A stretch of 64,000 nt of DNA from contig DAOSIS010000004.1 in NCBI GenBank assembly GCA_035366835.1, positions 1-64,000 of the forward strand. The letters are read 5' to 3'. Positions within the stretch are counted from its first letter, which is position 1. Every line of letters starts with the position of its first letter. Both the position numbers and the translations under genes were made by a program. The DNA comes from UBA6109 sp035366835. Lineage in GTDB: Bacteria > Desulfobacterota > Syntrophia > Syntrophales > UBA6109. The notes under the pieces are model-generated. The model was given only the letters and a program-made list of their open reading frames with translations, did not search any database and was not told where the DNA came from. Positions 8,275-17,446 of this stretch are shown one piece after another.

Positions 8275-10524
8275 ATGCGCGAGAAAATCAAGAAGATCCT
8301 GACGGTAACGCCGCTGAAGATCGCCCTGTTCGTCATCTTTCTTGCCCTTGTCCTGTTTTTCATGGACGTCTCCTTTCTCCGCTTCATGGAGCTGGAGAGT
8401 CTGGACCTCCGCATGATCTCGCGGGGGAAGATCGCCGCCGGAGGGGAAACGGTCATTGCCACGATCGACGAGAAAAGCCTCAGCGAACTGGGCCGCTGGC
8501 CGTGGCCGAGGACAACGATCGCCCGGCTCGTGGACACCTTGAAGCGAAACGGCGCCAAGGCTGTCGGCTTCGATATCGTTTTCGCGGAACCCGATGAGAA
8601 TTCCAGCCTCAAGACCGTCGCCGAACTCGAACGGGAGCTCAGACAGATGGCAATCTCCGATAGGAGGCTGATACGGGTGCTGCGGGAGAAGAGAGAAGCC
8701 GCCGATACGGACGCCGCCCTGGCGAGGGCCGTCAAGAAGGCCAAGAACGTCACGCTCGGATATTTCTTCCATCTGTCGGAGCGCGATGCGGCCCATATAA
8801 CGGAAAAACAGATTCAGAAGGCGGCGGAGCTGATCTCTCCCTCGAAATATCCGGCGATCCAGTCGGGCGGCCCCCCGGAAGACGTTCTGATGATCGAAGC
8901 ATACGCGGCGGTTCCCAACCTTCCCGCGCTCGCCGCGTCGGCCGAAAATGCGGGATACTTCAATGCCCTTCCCGATGAAGACGGGACGATCCGCTGGGCG
9001 CCGCTCGTCATGAAATTCCAGGGGAATGCCTATCCTTCGCTGTCCGTCGCCCTCCTGATGCAGTACCTGGATTGGCCGATGACGACGCTCCGGCTGGCGG
9101 AATACGGCGTCGAGGGCATCCGCATCGGGGACATCGACATCCCGACCGATGAAGTGGGGCGACTGCTGATCAACTACCTGGGGCCGGCCAAGACGTTTCC
9201 GCATTATTCCATCGCCGACATCCTGAAGGGCCGCATCCCGCCGGAGACCTTCAAGGGAAAGATCGTTCTGGTCGGAGCGACGGCCACGGGAATCTATGAC
9301 CTGCGGGTTACGCCCTTTTCAACGGTGTACCCCGGGGTGGAGATCCACGCGACGGTCATCGACAACATCCTGCATCAGAACTTTCTCACCTACTCGGGCT
9401 GGATCCGCTTTCTGGACATGTGCGTCATCATCGTGCTGGGGCTCCTGGCCGGCATTGCGCTGCCGCGGTTCGGCGCGGTCGCCGGAATCGGCATCATCCT
9501 GGCCCTTGTCCTTTCCTTCTTCCTGGTGAACACGTTCATCTTTTCGCATTTCAACATCTGGATGAACCTGATCTATCCGCTGCTGACGATGGTGACGATC
9601 TACCTCGGGATCTCGGTCTACCGGTACATCACGGAGGAAAAGGAAAAGAAGAAGATCCGCGGCGCCTTCCAGTATTACCTCACCGCCTCGGTCATCAACG
9701 AGATGCTCAAGGATCCCTCCAAGCTGAAACTGGGGGGCGACAAGAAGGACCTCTCCGTCCTGTTCTCGGATATCCGGGGATTCACAACCGTTTCCGAAAA
9801 ACTTTCGCCGGAGGAACTGGTCCACCTGCTGAACGAATACCTGACGGCCATGACCAACATCGTCTTCGAATACGAGGGCCTTCTGGACAAGTATATGGGT
9901 GATGCCATCATGGCCGTGTACGGCGCGCCGCTGGATCAGCCGGATCACGCCCTGCGGGCCTGCCGGACGGCGCTGAAGATGAGGAAGGAGCTGGAGCGCC
10001 TCCAGAAGAAATGGTCCGAAGAGGGCCGGCCGGTGCTCAACATCGGCGTCGGCATCAACAGCGGCGACATGGTGGTGGGCAACATGGGTTCGGAGATGCG
10101 GTTCGACTACACCGTCATGGGGGACAGCGTGAACCTCGGGTCGCGCCTGGAGGGCATCAACAAGGAGTACGGGACCGGCATCGTGATCAGCGAGTTCACC
10201 TACGAGCGGGTCAAGGATACGCTCCTCTGCCGCGAACTGGACTGGGTCCGCGTCAAGGGCAAGAAGCTTCCCGTCAAGATCTACGAGCTGCTGGGGGAGC
10301 GGTCGGAAGCGGCTGCGATGGGGCCCTCCGTGAAGTTGTTCGAAGAGGGTTTCGCCCTCTACCGGCAGAGCCGGTGGGACGAGGCCATCGCCGTATTCCG
10401 GAAGGTCCTGGAGGCGAGGCCCGGCGATCCGCCGTCCGAGGTCTACATCCGCCGCTGCCAGGATCTGAAGGAAAACCCGCCTGAGCTCCCCTGGGACGGC
10501 GTTTACACCATGACAAAGAAATGA
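8275..10524 (+). CDS. CHASE2-domain class III adenylate/guanylate cyclase
   Basis: A 749-residue membrane sensor cyclase; start ATG 8275 with AAGGAG upstream. It has an N-terminal membrane helix (IALFVIFLALVLFFMDVSFL), an extracytoplasmic CHASE2 domain (about residues 40-340, with IATIDEKSLSELGRWPWPR), further helices near residues 380-450, then a cyclase domain with metal-binding Asp in VLFSDIRGFTTVSEKL and DKYMGDAIMAVYGAP. The C-terminus has a TPR-like segment (FEEGFALYRQSRWDEAIAVF). It should make cyclic nucleotide in response to an unknown periplasmic signal. A strong hairpin follows, so it is probably monocistronic. Confidence 0.93.
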   Translation: MREKIKKILTVTPLKIALFVIFLALVLFFMDVSFLRFMELESLDLRMISRGKIAAGGETVIATIDEKSLSELGRWPWPRTTIARLVDTLKRNGAKAVGFDIVFAEPDENSSLKTVAELERELRQMAISDRRLIRVLREKREAADTDAALARAVKKAKNVTLGYFFHLSERDAAHITEKQIQKAAELISPSKYPAIQSGGPPEDVLMIEAYAAVPNLPALAASAENAGYFNALPDEDGTIRWAPLVMKFQGNAYPSLSVALLMQYLDWPMTTLRLAEYGVEGIRIGDIDIPTDEVGRLLINYLGPAKTFPHYSIADILKGRIPPETFKGKIVLVGATATGIYDLRVTPFSTVYPGVEIHATVIDNILHQNFLTYSGWIRFLDMCVIIVLGLLAGIALPRFGAVAGIGIILALVLSFFLVNTFIFSHFNIWMNLIYPLLTMVTIYLGISVYRYITEEKEKKKIRGAFQYYLTASVINEMLKDPSKLKLGGDKKDLSVLFSDIRGFTTVSEKLSPEELVHLLNEYLTAMTNIVFEYEGLLDKYMGDAIMAVYGAPLDQPDHALRACRTALKMRKELERLQKKWSEEGRPVLNIGVGINSGDMVVGNMGSEMRFDYTVMGDSVNLGSRLEGINKEYGTGIVISEFTYERVKDTLLCRELDWVRVKGKKLPVKIYELLGERSEAAAMGPSVKLFEEGFALYRQSRWDEAIAVFRKVLEARPGDPPSEVYIRRCQDLKENPPELPWDGVYTMTKK

Positions 10525-10534
10525 TGTCCGGTTT

Positions 10535-10579
10535 CCTGACGGAAACGGGGTTTCTGACAGAAACCCCGTTTCCGTCAGG
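10535..10579 (+). terminator. Long perfect stem-loop after the cyclase gene
   Basis: A 21-bp perfect inverted repeat (CCTGACGGAAACGGGGTTTCT) with a 3-nt loop GAC starts 10 bp after the stop. It is unusually long for a terminator and has no T-run, so it may also be an mRNA 3'-end stabiliser or a repeat-derived element. Confidence 0.6.
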
Positions 10580-10597
10580 ATTTGCGAAAGAGCCTTC

Positions 10598-12550
10598 ATG
10601 AGGGAAGAGCAGCGATACAGGAGCTGGGTGGAGGTCGATCTCGACAACTTCACCCGCAACTGGGACGAGATGAAGCGGCTGGTGGGTCCGGGCGTCCGGA
10701 TTCTCCAGGTCGTCAAGGCGGATGCCTACGGCCACGGCGCGATGGAGATCTCCAACGTGGCGCTGAAGAACGGCGCCGACTGCCTGGGGGTCGCCAATGC
10801 GGACGAGGGCGCGCAACTGCGGGTCAGCGGGATCTCGGCGCCGATTCTCATCCTGTCTCCGGCCACGATCGGGGAGATCGGCCAGATCCTCAAGTACAAC
10901 CTGATCCCCTCGGTGTCCGATATCGGCTTCGCCCGGGAGCTGCAGCGGCGCGGGCGCAAGACGGCCTGCCGCATCCCCGTCCATATCGAGGTGGACACGG
11001 GGATGGGGCGCGTCGGGACGCTTTACGCCGACGCCTTCGACATGATCCGCGAGGTGACGAAACTGCCCAATCTCACCGTCGAGGGAATCTACACGCACCT
11101 GGCGATCAGCGAGATCCGCGACGATTACAACCGCCGCCAGCACGCGCTTTTCGCGGAACTCCTGGAGCGCCTGGAAGACCATCATATCCGCATCCCCGTG
11201 CGCCACATGTCCAACAGCGGCGCCATCCTCAACTACCCGGAATTCCATCTCGACATGGTCCGGCCCGGCATCATGTCCTACGGTATCTACCCGTCGGCGG
11301 AGACGTCCTCCCTCGCGTCGCTGGCCCCCGTCATGGCCTTCAAGACGGCGATCGTCCTGATCAAGGATTTTCCCAGGGGCGCCAGCATCGGCTACGGACG
11401 CACCTACACGACCGATCACCCGACGAAGATCGCGACGATCCCCGTGGGGTACGGGGACGGCTACGGCTGGGTCCTCTCCAACCGCGGCGAGGCCCTGGTC
11501 CGCGGCCGCCGCGTGCCGATCGTGGGGCGCATCTCCATGGACATGTGCGCCCTCGACGTCGGGCACATCCCCGACTGCGAAGTGGGGGACGAGGTGGTGC
11601 TGATGGGAAGGCAGGGGGACGAGTACATCTCCGCCAACGAGATCGCCAAAAAGGTGGGGACGATCAGTTACGAGATCCTCTGCGCCCTGGGCAAGCGCGC
11701 CCCCCGCGTCTTCCTCCACAAGGGCAAGACCGGCACGGTGGAGCCGCGGCTGCGGAGGATCTTCATCGCCGACGAGGAGAAATCGATCGCCCGCATCGAC
11801 AGCATCATCCGGAATTGCTTCCAGGCCCGGGCGCGCAACGAAGAGCTGGGCGACGCCATCTATTACGAAATGTTCGAAACCCTCTTCGGCAAGGAGGACC
11901 GGCAGCTGGAGCTCCGCACGAACTTCCGGTACGACATCAATGTCCGGCCGGCCTCCGGCGAAGCGCGGCCGCCCGGGGAGCGGGAGCCGGATTATTTTCA
12001 CGTGAGCACGCACATCGAGTACGTCAAGACGCTGCGGAACCCGGTCTTCCTGATCGGCTGCGCCACGAACAACGAGCAGCTGGAGGCCTTTTTCGACGAC
12101 AAGCGGTGCGAGTACCGCTGGATTCTGAACCGCGGCGAGGACCTCGTCGTCGAGCGGGATTTCCAGGTGGCGCGCGTGCGCATCGATCACGAAGATGTCC
12201 CGATCCTCCGGACGGAAACCACGAAGCGGGGGTACGAGGTCTGGTGCGGGGGGGACGATCTGCGGCGGAAGCTGAACCGCCCCGTCAAGGTCGAGATCGA
12301 GATCCGGACGAAGAAATCCAAGAGCAACCGGAACTTCTCCGTCTACCTCGTCTACCCGACGCGGGGCCTGGACATCCTCTTCGACTACCACGGGATGGAT
12401 TTCCGGAACGTCAAGGAAGTCAGCTTTTTCGCCGGCCGGCACCCCTACCCCCAGGTGATCCGGGAAAAGGGCAAGTCCGTCCGCATCAAGATCAGCGACG
12501 AGGAATGGATTTTCCCCAACAGCGGCGTGAGCTTTATATGGGACGTTTGA
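10598..12550 (+). CDS. alr: Alanine racemase with a C-terminal extension of about 270 residues
   Basis: Residues 1 to about 375 are a fold-type III alanine racemase. The PLP lysine is K40 in QVVKADAYGHGAM and the catalytic tyrosine is Y266 in SIGYGRTY. It interconverts L- and D-alanine for peptidoglycan. The product has 650 residues while the family usually has 360-390. The extension (LRRIFIADEEKSIARIDSII onward, ending GVSFIWDV) matches no domain I recognise; it has an Arg/Glu-rich start and a beta-rich end. Two D-Ala-D-Ala ligases follow downstream, fitting D-Ala supply. Repeat copy B abuts the stop codon. Confidence 0.88.
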   Translation: MREEQRYRSWVEVDLDNFTRNWDEMKRLVGPGVRILQVVKADAYGHGAMEISNVALKNGADCLGVANADEGAQLRVSGISAPILILSPATIGEIGQILKYNLIPSVSDIGFARELQRRGRKTACRIPVHIEVDTGMGRVGTLYADAFDMIREVTKLPNLTVEGIYTHLAISEIRDDYNRRQHALFAELLERLEDHHIRIPVRHMSNSGAILNYPEFHLDMVRPGIMSYGIYPSAETSSLASLAPVMAFKTAIVLIKDFPRGASIGYGRTYTTDHPTKIATIPVGYGDGYGWVLSNRGEALVRGRRVPIVGRISMDMCALDVGHIPDCEVGDEVVLMGRQGDEYISANEIAKKVGTISYEILCALGKRAPRVFLHKGKTGTVEPRLRRIFIADEEKSIARIDSIIRNCFQARARNEELGDAIYYEMFETLFGKEDRQLELRTNFRYDINVRPASGEARPPGEREPDYFHVSTHIEYVKTLRNPVFLIGCATNNEQLEAFFDDKRCEYRWILNRGEDLVVERDFQVARVRIDHEDVPILRTETTKRGYEVWCGGDDLRRKLNRPVKVEIEIRTKKSKSNRNFSVYLVYPTRGLDILFDYHGMDFRNVKEVSFFAGRHPYPQVIREKGKSVRIKISDEEWIFPNSGVSFIWDV

Positions 12551-12551
12551 G

Positions 12552-12747
12552 AGGACTGTTGAAAAACGCCCGTCTGCTGCGGCCCGAGTTTATCGAAGGA
12601 CCCTCATTCCCCGCCGTTCGCGGTTCGACAGACTCACCGTGACATGGCACAGGGCAGGCTGGCGGGAGTTGTCATGCTGAGCTTGTCGAAGCATGAGCTT
12701 GTCGAAGCATCAGGAGCCTTGCATCCGGGCATTTTTGAACAGCCCTC
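12552..12747. repeat. Palindromic intergenic repeat, family 1, copy B
   Basis: About 196 bp, inverted relative to copy A. The left end AGGACTGTTGAAAAACGCCC and the right end GGGCATTTTTGAACAGCCCT are inverted repeats. The inside carries GAGCTTGTCGAAGCATGAGCTTGTCGAAGCAT, a tandem variant of the TTCGACAGGCTCA unit (31 bp in two halves). It starts one base after the alr stop. Confidence 0.83.
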
Positions 12748-12787
12748 GTAAAGAAATACAGTCTGGGAAAGGCATTACGGACGAAGC

Positions 12788-13849
12788 ATGGCGGAAAAGC
12801 TGAAGGTCGGTGTATTCATGGGCGGCATGTCCTCGGAACGCGAGGTGTCGCTGAACAGCGGGAGAAACGTGCACGACAACCTCGACCCGGAGTTCTACGA
12901 GGGGAAACCCGTTTTTCTGGACGAGCGCAGCCGTTTCTGGGTGCTTCCCTGGCAGCTCGTATCGCAGAACACCACGGTGGACATCTTCGAGCGGCTGGAG
13001 CACGACGCGCAGAGAATCGCCTACGAGGATCTCGGGAAGGAGATCGATTTCGCCTTTCTGTGCCTGCACGGCAAATTCGGCGAAGACGGGTGCGTCCAGG
13101 GGCTGCTGGAGCTTCTGGGCATTCCCTTCACGGGACCGGGGGTCCTGGCCTCGGCGATCGGCATGAACAAGGAGGTCCAGCAGAAGATCCTGAAGGCCGC
13201 CGGTCTGGACGTCCCGGAGAGCGTCGTGATCGAGGAGCGCCGGTGGCGGCAGGACGCCGCCGGGATACGGAAGCAACTGGCCGGACGGTTCGGAGGGCGG
13301 CCGCTTGTCACGAAGCCGATCCGGGAGGGGTCGAGCGTCGGCGTCACCATCGTCCGGGACGCGGACTCCCTGGACCGCGGCCTGGCGGAGGCCTTCCGTT
13401 GGGACACGGCCGCCCTTGCGGAGGAGTACCTGGAGGGGATTGAATTCTCCTGCATCGTCCTCGAGGAGGACGGATCGCCGCGGCCGCTGGACCTGACGGA
13501 GATCCATCCCCAGAGCGAATACTACACGTACGACGACAAATACATGCCCGGCCGCTGCCGGAAGTTCACTCCGCCCAAGGGCATCTCCGCCGAACAGGTC
13601 GCGCGGATCAAGGAGCACGTCGTCCGGGCCTTCGTCGCCCTGGGCTTCCGTTCCTACGGGCGCATCGACGGGTTCCTTCTGAAGGACGGGCGGATCCTCG
13701 TCACCGACCCGAACTCCTCGTCGGGCATGGCCCCTTCGTCCTTCTTCTTCGAGCAGGCCGCCTGCGCGGGCATGCTGCCGTCCATGGTCATCTCCCGACT
13801 GATCGAGAATGCCCTTGCGATCCACCGGGGCAAGCGCGGCCCCCTGTGA
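12788..13849 (+). CDS. ddl: D-alanine--D-alanine ligase (paralogue 1)
   Basis: A 353-residue ATP-grasp ligase joining two D-Ala molecules for peptidoglycan. The N-terminus VGVFMGGMSSEREVSLNSG is the classic Ddl start. The middle has LHGKFGEDGCVQGLLELLG, the ATP-grasp lysine region VTKPIREGSSVGVT, and the C-terminal Mg-binding segment ILVTDPNSSSGMAPSS. In most Ddl proteins this last motif reads EVNTxPGMT, so DPNSSSGMAP is a mild divergence. The product ends KRGPL, as does paralogue 2 at 14811. The gene may act on a different acceptor from paralogue 2 (inference). Confidence 0.88.
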   Translation: MAEKLKVGVFMGGMSSEREVSLNSGRNVHDNLDPEFYEGKPVFLDERSRFWVLPWQLVSQNTTVDIFERLEHDAQRIAYEDLGKEIDFAFLCLHGKFGEDGCVQGLLELLGIPFTGPGVLASAIGMNKEVQQKILKAAGLDVPESVVIEERRWRQDAAGIRKQLAGRFGGRPLVTKPIREGSSVGVTIVRDADSLDRGLAEAFRWDTAALAEEYLEGIEFSCIVLEEDGSPRPLDLTEIHPQSEYYTYDDKYMPGRCRKFTPPKGISAEQVARIKEHVVRAFVALGFRSYGRIDGFLLKDGRILVTDPNSSSGMAPSSFFFEQAACAGMLPSMVISRLIENALAIHRGKRGPL

Positions 13850-13909
13850 AGACGGGGAATCCCCTGCACGGCGGCAGCGCCGGACATCCGGCTTCCGGGT
13901 GCAAGCGGC

Positions 13910-13938
13910 TTTACAAATCGGGTGATTCACATTATAGA
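13910..13938 (+). promoter_or_regulatory. Sigma-70-like promoter for the outer-membrane protein gene
   Basis: TTTACA (13910-13915) and TATAGA (13933-13938) are spaced by 17 bp, about 60 bp before the ATG at 14000. A short GC hairpin (GCCGGA-CA-TCCGGC, 13879-13892) upstream could end the ddl transcript. Confidence 0.6.
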
Positions 13939-13999
13939 GAATTGAAGGATTTCAAGCCTTCATCGCATCTCGGGCATCTCTGTGAATGAGGAGGATTCC

Positions 14000-14782
14000 A
14001 TGAAAAAGACCGGGGGACTCAAAGGATGGATCGTGTTGGCCGCGTCGATCGCGGTTGCCCTTTCGGCCGTGCCGGCATCGGCACTGGAGTTCGGCGTGCG
14101 GGGGTATTACTGGTTCCCCGGCTACAAGGCCGACGGGCGTCTCGACGCCTCCGGAATCACCGGCACAGAGACGAATTACAAGGACGTGCTGGATATGGGC
14201 AACAAGGCGATCCCGTCGGTCGAGGCCTTTGCCGGCCTGGGCAAGAATCACTTCAGCCTCATGTACACGCCGCTGGACTACAGCGGATCGACGGCCCTGT
14301 CGCAGAACGTCACCTTCAAGGGGAAGGTCTTCACGGCCGGCACGCAGACCGAGTCCGATCTCAAGATGAAGATGTTCGATTTCGATTACCAGCGCGACCT
14401 CGTCAATTTGGAGAACATCCTGGCGGGTTTCTCCGTCGGCGTCATCGGCAAGCTCAAATGGATCGACGGTGAGACGCGGATGAGCGCCCCGTCGCTGGGA
14501 TTCGACGAGAAGCAGACCTACTCCGTGGTGATGCCCATGATCGGCGTCGGCGCCCATATCGGCATTCTGCTCGACATCCTGGAGGCGAGGGCCAAGGTCA
14601 CGGGCATGGCCTACTCGGGGAACGCGTTCATCGATGCCCTGGCCGATCTCTCCTGGACGCCCTTTCCCTTCCTGGACGTCCACGGCGGGTACCGGTATGT
14701 GAAGCTGAATCTCGAGCGGGGCGATCTCACCCTCAATTCGACCTACAGCGGGCCCTTCGTGGCCCTCACGGTCGGCTTCTGA
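14000..14782 (+). CDS. Probable outer-membrane beta-barrel protein, function unknown
   Basis: The start chosen is ATG 14000, with GAGGAG six bases upstream; a GTG at 13982 is also in frame. The 260-residue product has a signal peptide (LKGWIVLAASIAVALSAVPA, cleaved after ASA) and a mature part of alternating polar/apolar strands (FGVRGYYWFPGYKADGRLDA, VHGGYRYVKLNLERGDLTLN) ending in a C-terminal Phe (ALTVGF), typical of Bam-inserted barrels. I recognise no family. It lies between two ddl paralogues and upstream of mlaEFD, suggesting an envelope role. Confidence 0.8.
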   Translation: MKKTGGLKGWIVLAASIAVALSAVPASALEFGVRGYYWFPGYKADGRLDASGITGTETNYKDVLDMGNKAIPSVEAFAGLGKNHFSLMYTPLDYSGSTALSQNVTFKGKVFTAGTQTESDLKMKMFDFDYQRDLVNLENILAGFSVGVIGKLKWIDGETRMSAPSLGFDEKQTYSVVMPMIGVGAHIGILLDILEARAKVTGMAYSGNAFIDALADLSWTPFPFLDVHGGYRYVKLNLERGDLTLNSTYSGPFVALTVGF

Positions 14783-14810
14783 TCCGGGAACGGGGATGGA
14801 GGTCTTGTCG

Positions 14811-15875
14811 GTGGGAACCGGAAAAGAAAAGCGGCTGCGCGTCGGCGTCATCATGGGGGGCCTGTCCTCGGAACGGGAAGTCTCCCTTGAGAGCGGCCGC
14901 AACATCTTCAGCAAGATCGACCGGCGCAAGTACGACCCGGTCGCCATATTCCTCGACGGGCAGGCGAGGTTCTGGGAAATCCCCGTCAAGCTGCTCATGC
15001 GCAACAGCACGAAGGACGTGGAGGAGGACCTGGAAGCGGAGGCCGTCCGCATCCCTTACGAGGACCTGGCCGCAAGGGTGGATGTGGCCTGCCTGGCCCT
15101 TCACGGCAAGTACGGGGAGGACGGCTGCATGCAGGGCCTGCTCGAATTGCTGCGCATCCCCTACACGGGATCGGGCGTCCTCGCCTCCGCCGTCGGCATG
15201 GACAAGCTCATGTGCCGGAGGCTGCTTTCGGCTTCCGGCATCGATGTCCCCCGGACCGTCCCCGTCGACAGGAAGCAATGGGAGACGGACGCAGGGGCGG
15301 CGGCCGCCGCCATCGAGGCCGGGATCGGATTCCCCTGCGTCGTGAAACCCTCGCGCGAGGGATGCAGCACGGCGGTCAAGAAAGTCGTGTCTTCCCAGGG
15401 CGTCGCCGCGGCCGTCGAAGAGGCGCTCCAGTGGGACAACACGGTCCTCGTGGAGGAGTTCCTCCAGGGAACGGAGGTGACCTGCGGCGTGCTCGGTGCG
15501 GAAGAACCGGTCGCCCTGATTCCTTCCGAAACGGTGCCGACGGACGACATTCTCTCGCTGGAGGACAAGTTCCTGTACGGGCAGGGGGAAAACAAGACGC
15601 CCGCCCGCCTGCCGGAGGACATCCTGGCGAGGATCCGTGAAACGGCGGTCGCCGTCTTCCGCGCCCTCGACCTGAAAGGATACGCCCGCATCGACATGTT
15701 TGTCCGTGCGGACGGCCGCGTGGTGGTCCTGGAGCCCAACACCCTCCCGGGCATGACACCCTCGACCGTCCTCTTCCACCAGGCCGCGGCCGCGGGCATC
15801 ACCCAGTCGGGGCTCATCGACCGGATCCTCGAAACCGCCCTTTCCGTTCACGCATCCAAGAGGGGTCCCCTGTAA
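14811..15875 (+). CDS. D-alanine--D-alanine ligase (paralogue 2)
   Basis: GTG 14811 is preferred because GGAGGT lies seven bases upstream; ATG 14796 is an in-frame alternative adding five residues. The product (about 354 residues) has VGVIMGGLSSEREVSLESGR, LHGKYGEDGCMQGLLELLR, the ATP-grasp segment VVKPSREGCSTAVKKV and the normal Mg-binding VLEPNTLPGMTPST. It is clearly a paralogue of the 12788 gene, with the same KRGPL end. Its stop is directly followed by the mlaE start codon, so it is co-transcribed with the MCE transport genes. Confidence 0.88.
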   Translation: MGTGKEKRLRVGVIMGGLSSEREVSLESGRNIFSKIDRRKYDPVAIFLDGQARFWEIPVKLLMRNSTKDVEEDLEAEAVRIPYEDLAARVDVACLALHGKYGEDGCMQGLLELLRIPYTGSGVLASAVGMDKLMCRRLLSASGIDVPRTVPVDRKQWETDAGAAAAAIEAGIGFPCVVKPSREGCSTAVKKVVSSQGVAAAVEEALQWDNTVLVEEFLQGTEVTCGVLGAEEPVALIPSETVPTDDILSLEDKFLYGQGENKTPARLPEDILARIRETAVAVFRALDLKGYARIDMFVRADGRVVVLEPNTLPGMTPSTVLFHQAAAAGITQSGLIDRILETALSVHASKRGPL

Positions 15876-16655
15876 ATGGATCGGTTTGTCGCTTTCGTGG
15901 ACAGCGTCGGCCGCCGGATGCTCGCCTATGTCGAGGAAATGGGGCACATCCTGCTCCTGTTCCTGTCCGCCCTCTCGTGGATGGTCCGGCCGCCTCTGAA
16001 GTCGAGGCTCATCTTCAAGCAGATGGAATTCGTCGGCGTGAAGTCCATCGTGGTCGTCGTGCTGACGGGGACCTTCACGGGGATGGTCCTGGCCCTCCAG
16101 AGTTACCACGGGTTCCGCCTGTTCAGCGCCGAGAGCCTTGTCGGATCGACGGTCGCCCTGGGGATGACGAGGGAACTGGGGCCGGTCCTGACGTCGCTCA
16201 TGGTGACGGCCCGCGCCGGGTCCGCCATGGCGGCCGAGCTCGGCACGATGCGCGTCACCGAACAGATCGACGCCCTGTACGTCATGGCGGCGAATCCGGT
16301 CAAACACCTGATCGTGCCGCGGATTCTCGCCAGCGTCGTCATGGTGCCGCTGCTCACCGTCGTTTCCGATTTCATGGGGATCCTGGGGGGCTACTTCGTC
16401 GGGGTGCAGCTCCTGTTCATCAACGAGGGGGCCTTTCTCAAGAACATCACCAAGCTCGTGGAGCTCGACGACATCTACAACGGCCTCATCAAGGCCGCGT
16501 GTTTCGGCTTGATCCTGTCGGTCGTGGGATGCTACAAAGGGTTCAACACGAAGGGAGGCGCCGAGGGAGTCGGACGGGCGACGACGGAGGCCGTCGTGCT
16601 GTCGTCCATCTCGATTCTGATCAGCGACTACTTCCTGACGGCCATCATGTTTTGA
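15876..16655 (+). CDS. mlaE: MlaE-family ABC transporter permease
   Basis: A 259-residue inner-membrane permease with the MlaE family's conserved segments (TGTFTGMVLALQSYHGFRLF, MTRELGPVLTSLMVTARAGS, AAELGTMRVTEQIDAL) and five to six hydrophobic stretches. With MlaF and MlaD it forms an MCE-type lipid transporter that moves phospholipid or other lipid between inner and outer membranes. Its ATG immediately follows the ligase stop TAA. It lacks an obvious N-terminal extension. Confidence 0.95.
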   Translation: MDRFVAFVDSVGRRMLAYVEEMGHILLLFLSALSWMVRPPLKSRLIFKQMEFVGVKSIVVVVLTGTFTGMVLALQSYHGFRLFSAESLVGSTVALGMTRELGPVLTSLMVTARAGSAMAAELGTMRVTEQIDALYVMAANPVKHLIVPRILASVVMVPLLTVVSDFMGILGGYFVGVQLLFINEGAFLKNITKLVELDDIYNGLIKAACFGLILSVVGCYKGFNTKGGAEGVGRATTEAVVLSSISILISDYFLTAIMF

Positions 16656-16661
16656 ACGATT

Positions 16662-17408
16662 ATGATCCGACTGGTCGATGTACACAAGTCGTTCGGAAAG
16701 CAGAAGGTCCTCGACGGGTTGGACCTGCAGATCGAGGACGGCAAGACGACCGTCATCATCGGCCGCAGCGGGGGAGGGAAGAGCGTCCTGCTCAAGCACA
16801 TCATCGGCCTGATGAAACCCGACAGCGGCGAGGTCTGGGTGGACGGGGCCGACATCACGAAGATGAACGACAAGGAGCTCAACGAGGTCCGCAAGAAATT
16901 CGGCATGCTCTTCCAGGAAGCGGCCCTTTTCGACTCCATGAACGTGGGGGAGAACGTGGCGTTTCCCCTGCGGGAGCATACGAAAATGACGGAAGAAGAG
17001 ATCCGGACGGTCGTCGCCGACCGGCTGGGGGCCGTCGGGCTGACGGGCGTCGAGCCGAAACTGCCGGCGGAGCTCTCCGGCGGCATGCGCAAGCGCGTCG
17101 GACTGGCGAGAGCGGTTGCGCTTCGGCCGCAGATCGTCCTCTTCGACGAACCGACGACGGGACTCGATCCGGTGATGACGGAGGCGATCAACCAACTGAT
17201 CCTGAAAACGCAGGGCCTGTTCAAACTGACCTGCGTCGTGATCAGCCACGATCTCGAATCCATCTTCAAGATCGCCCATCGGATCGCCATGCTCCACGAA
17301 GGCAGGATCATCGAGTACGGCACGCCGGAGGCCATCCGCGCTTCGGAAAACGCGGTCATCCGCCAGTTCCTTTCGGGCAGCATCGAGGGGCCGATATCGG
17401 TGACGTAA
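16662..17408 (+). CDS. mlaF: MlaF-family ABC transporter ATP-binding protein
   Basis: A 248-residue ATPase with Walker A GRSGGGKSVLLKH, the Q-loop FGMLFQEAALFDSM, the signature LSGGMRKRVGLARAVAL, Walker B IVLFDEPTTGLDP and the switch histidine in VVISHDLES. The FQEAALFDSMNV segment is characteristic of MlaF-type ATPases. It begins 6 bp after mlaE and powers the MCE transporter. No mlaB-like STAS partner is seen in the window. Confidence 0.95.
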   Translation: MIRLVDVHKSFGKQKVLDGLDLQIEDGKTTVIIGRSGGGKSVLLKHIIGLMKPDSGEVWVDGADITKMNDKELNEVRKKFGMLFQEAALFDSMNVGENVAFPLREHTKMTEEEIRTVVADRLGAVGLTGVEPKLPAELSGGMRKRVGLARAVALRPQIVLFDEPTTGLDPVMTEAINQLILKTQGLFKLTCVVISHDLESIFKIAHRIAMLHEGRIIEYGTPEAIRASENAVIRQFLSGSIEGPISVT

Positions 17409-17446
17409 CCGGGGGCATCGACGAGGCCCCGCAGAGGAGGTTTTTC

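Noticed and set aside
10274..12442. A 722-codon minus-strand frame opposite alr
   Set aside because: It is the complement of a well-supported alanine racemase with intact catalytic residues.
14766..17297. An 843-codon minus-strand frame opposite ddl, mlaE and mlaF
   Set aside because: It is antisense to three clearly recognisable genes and has low-complexity composition.
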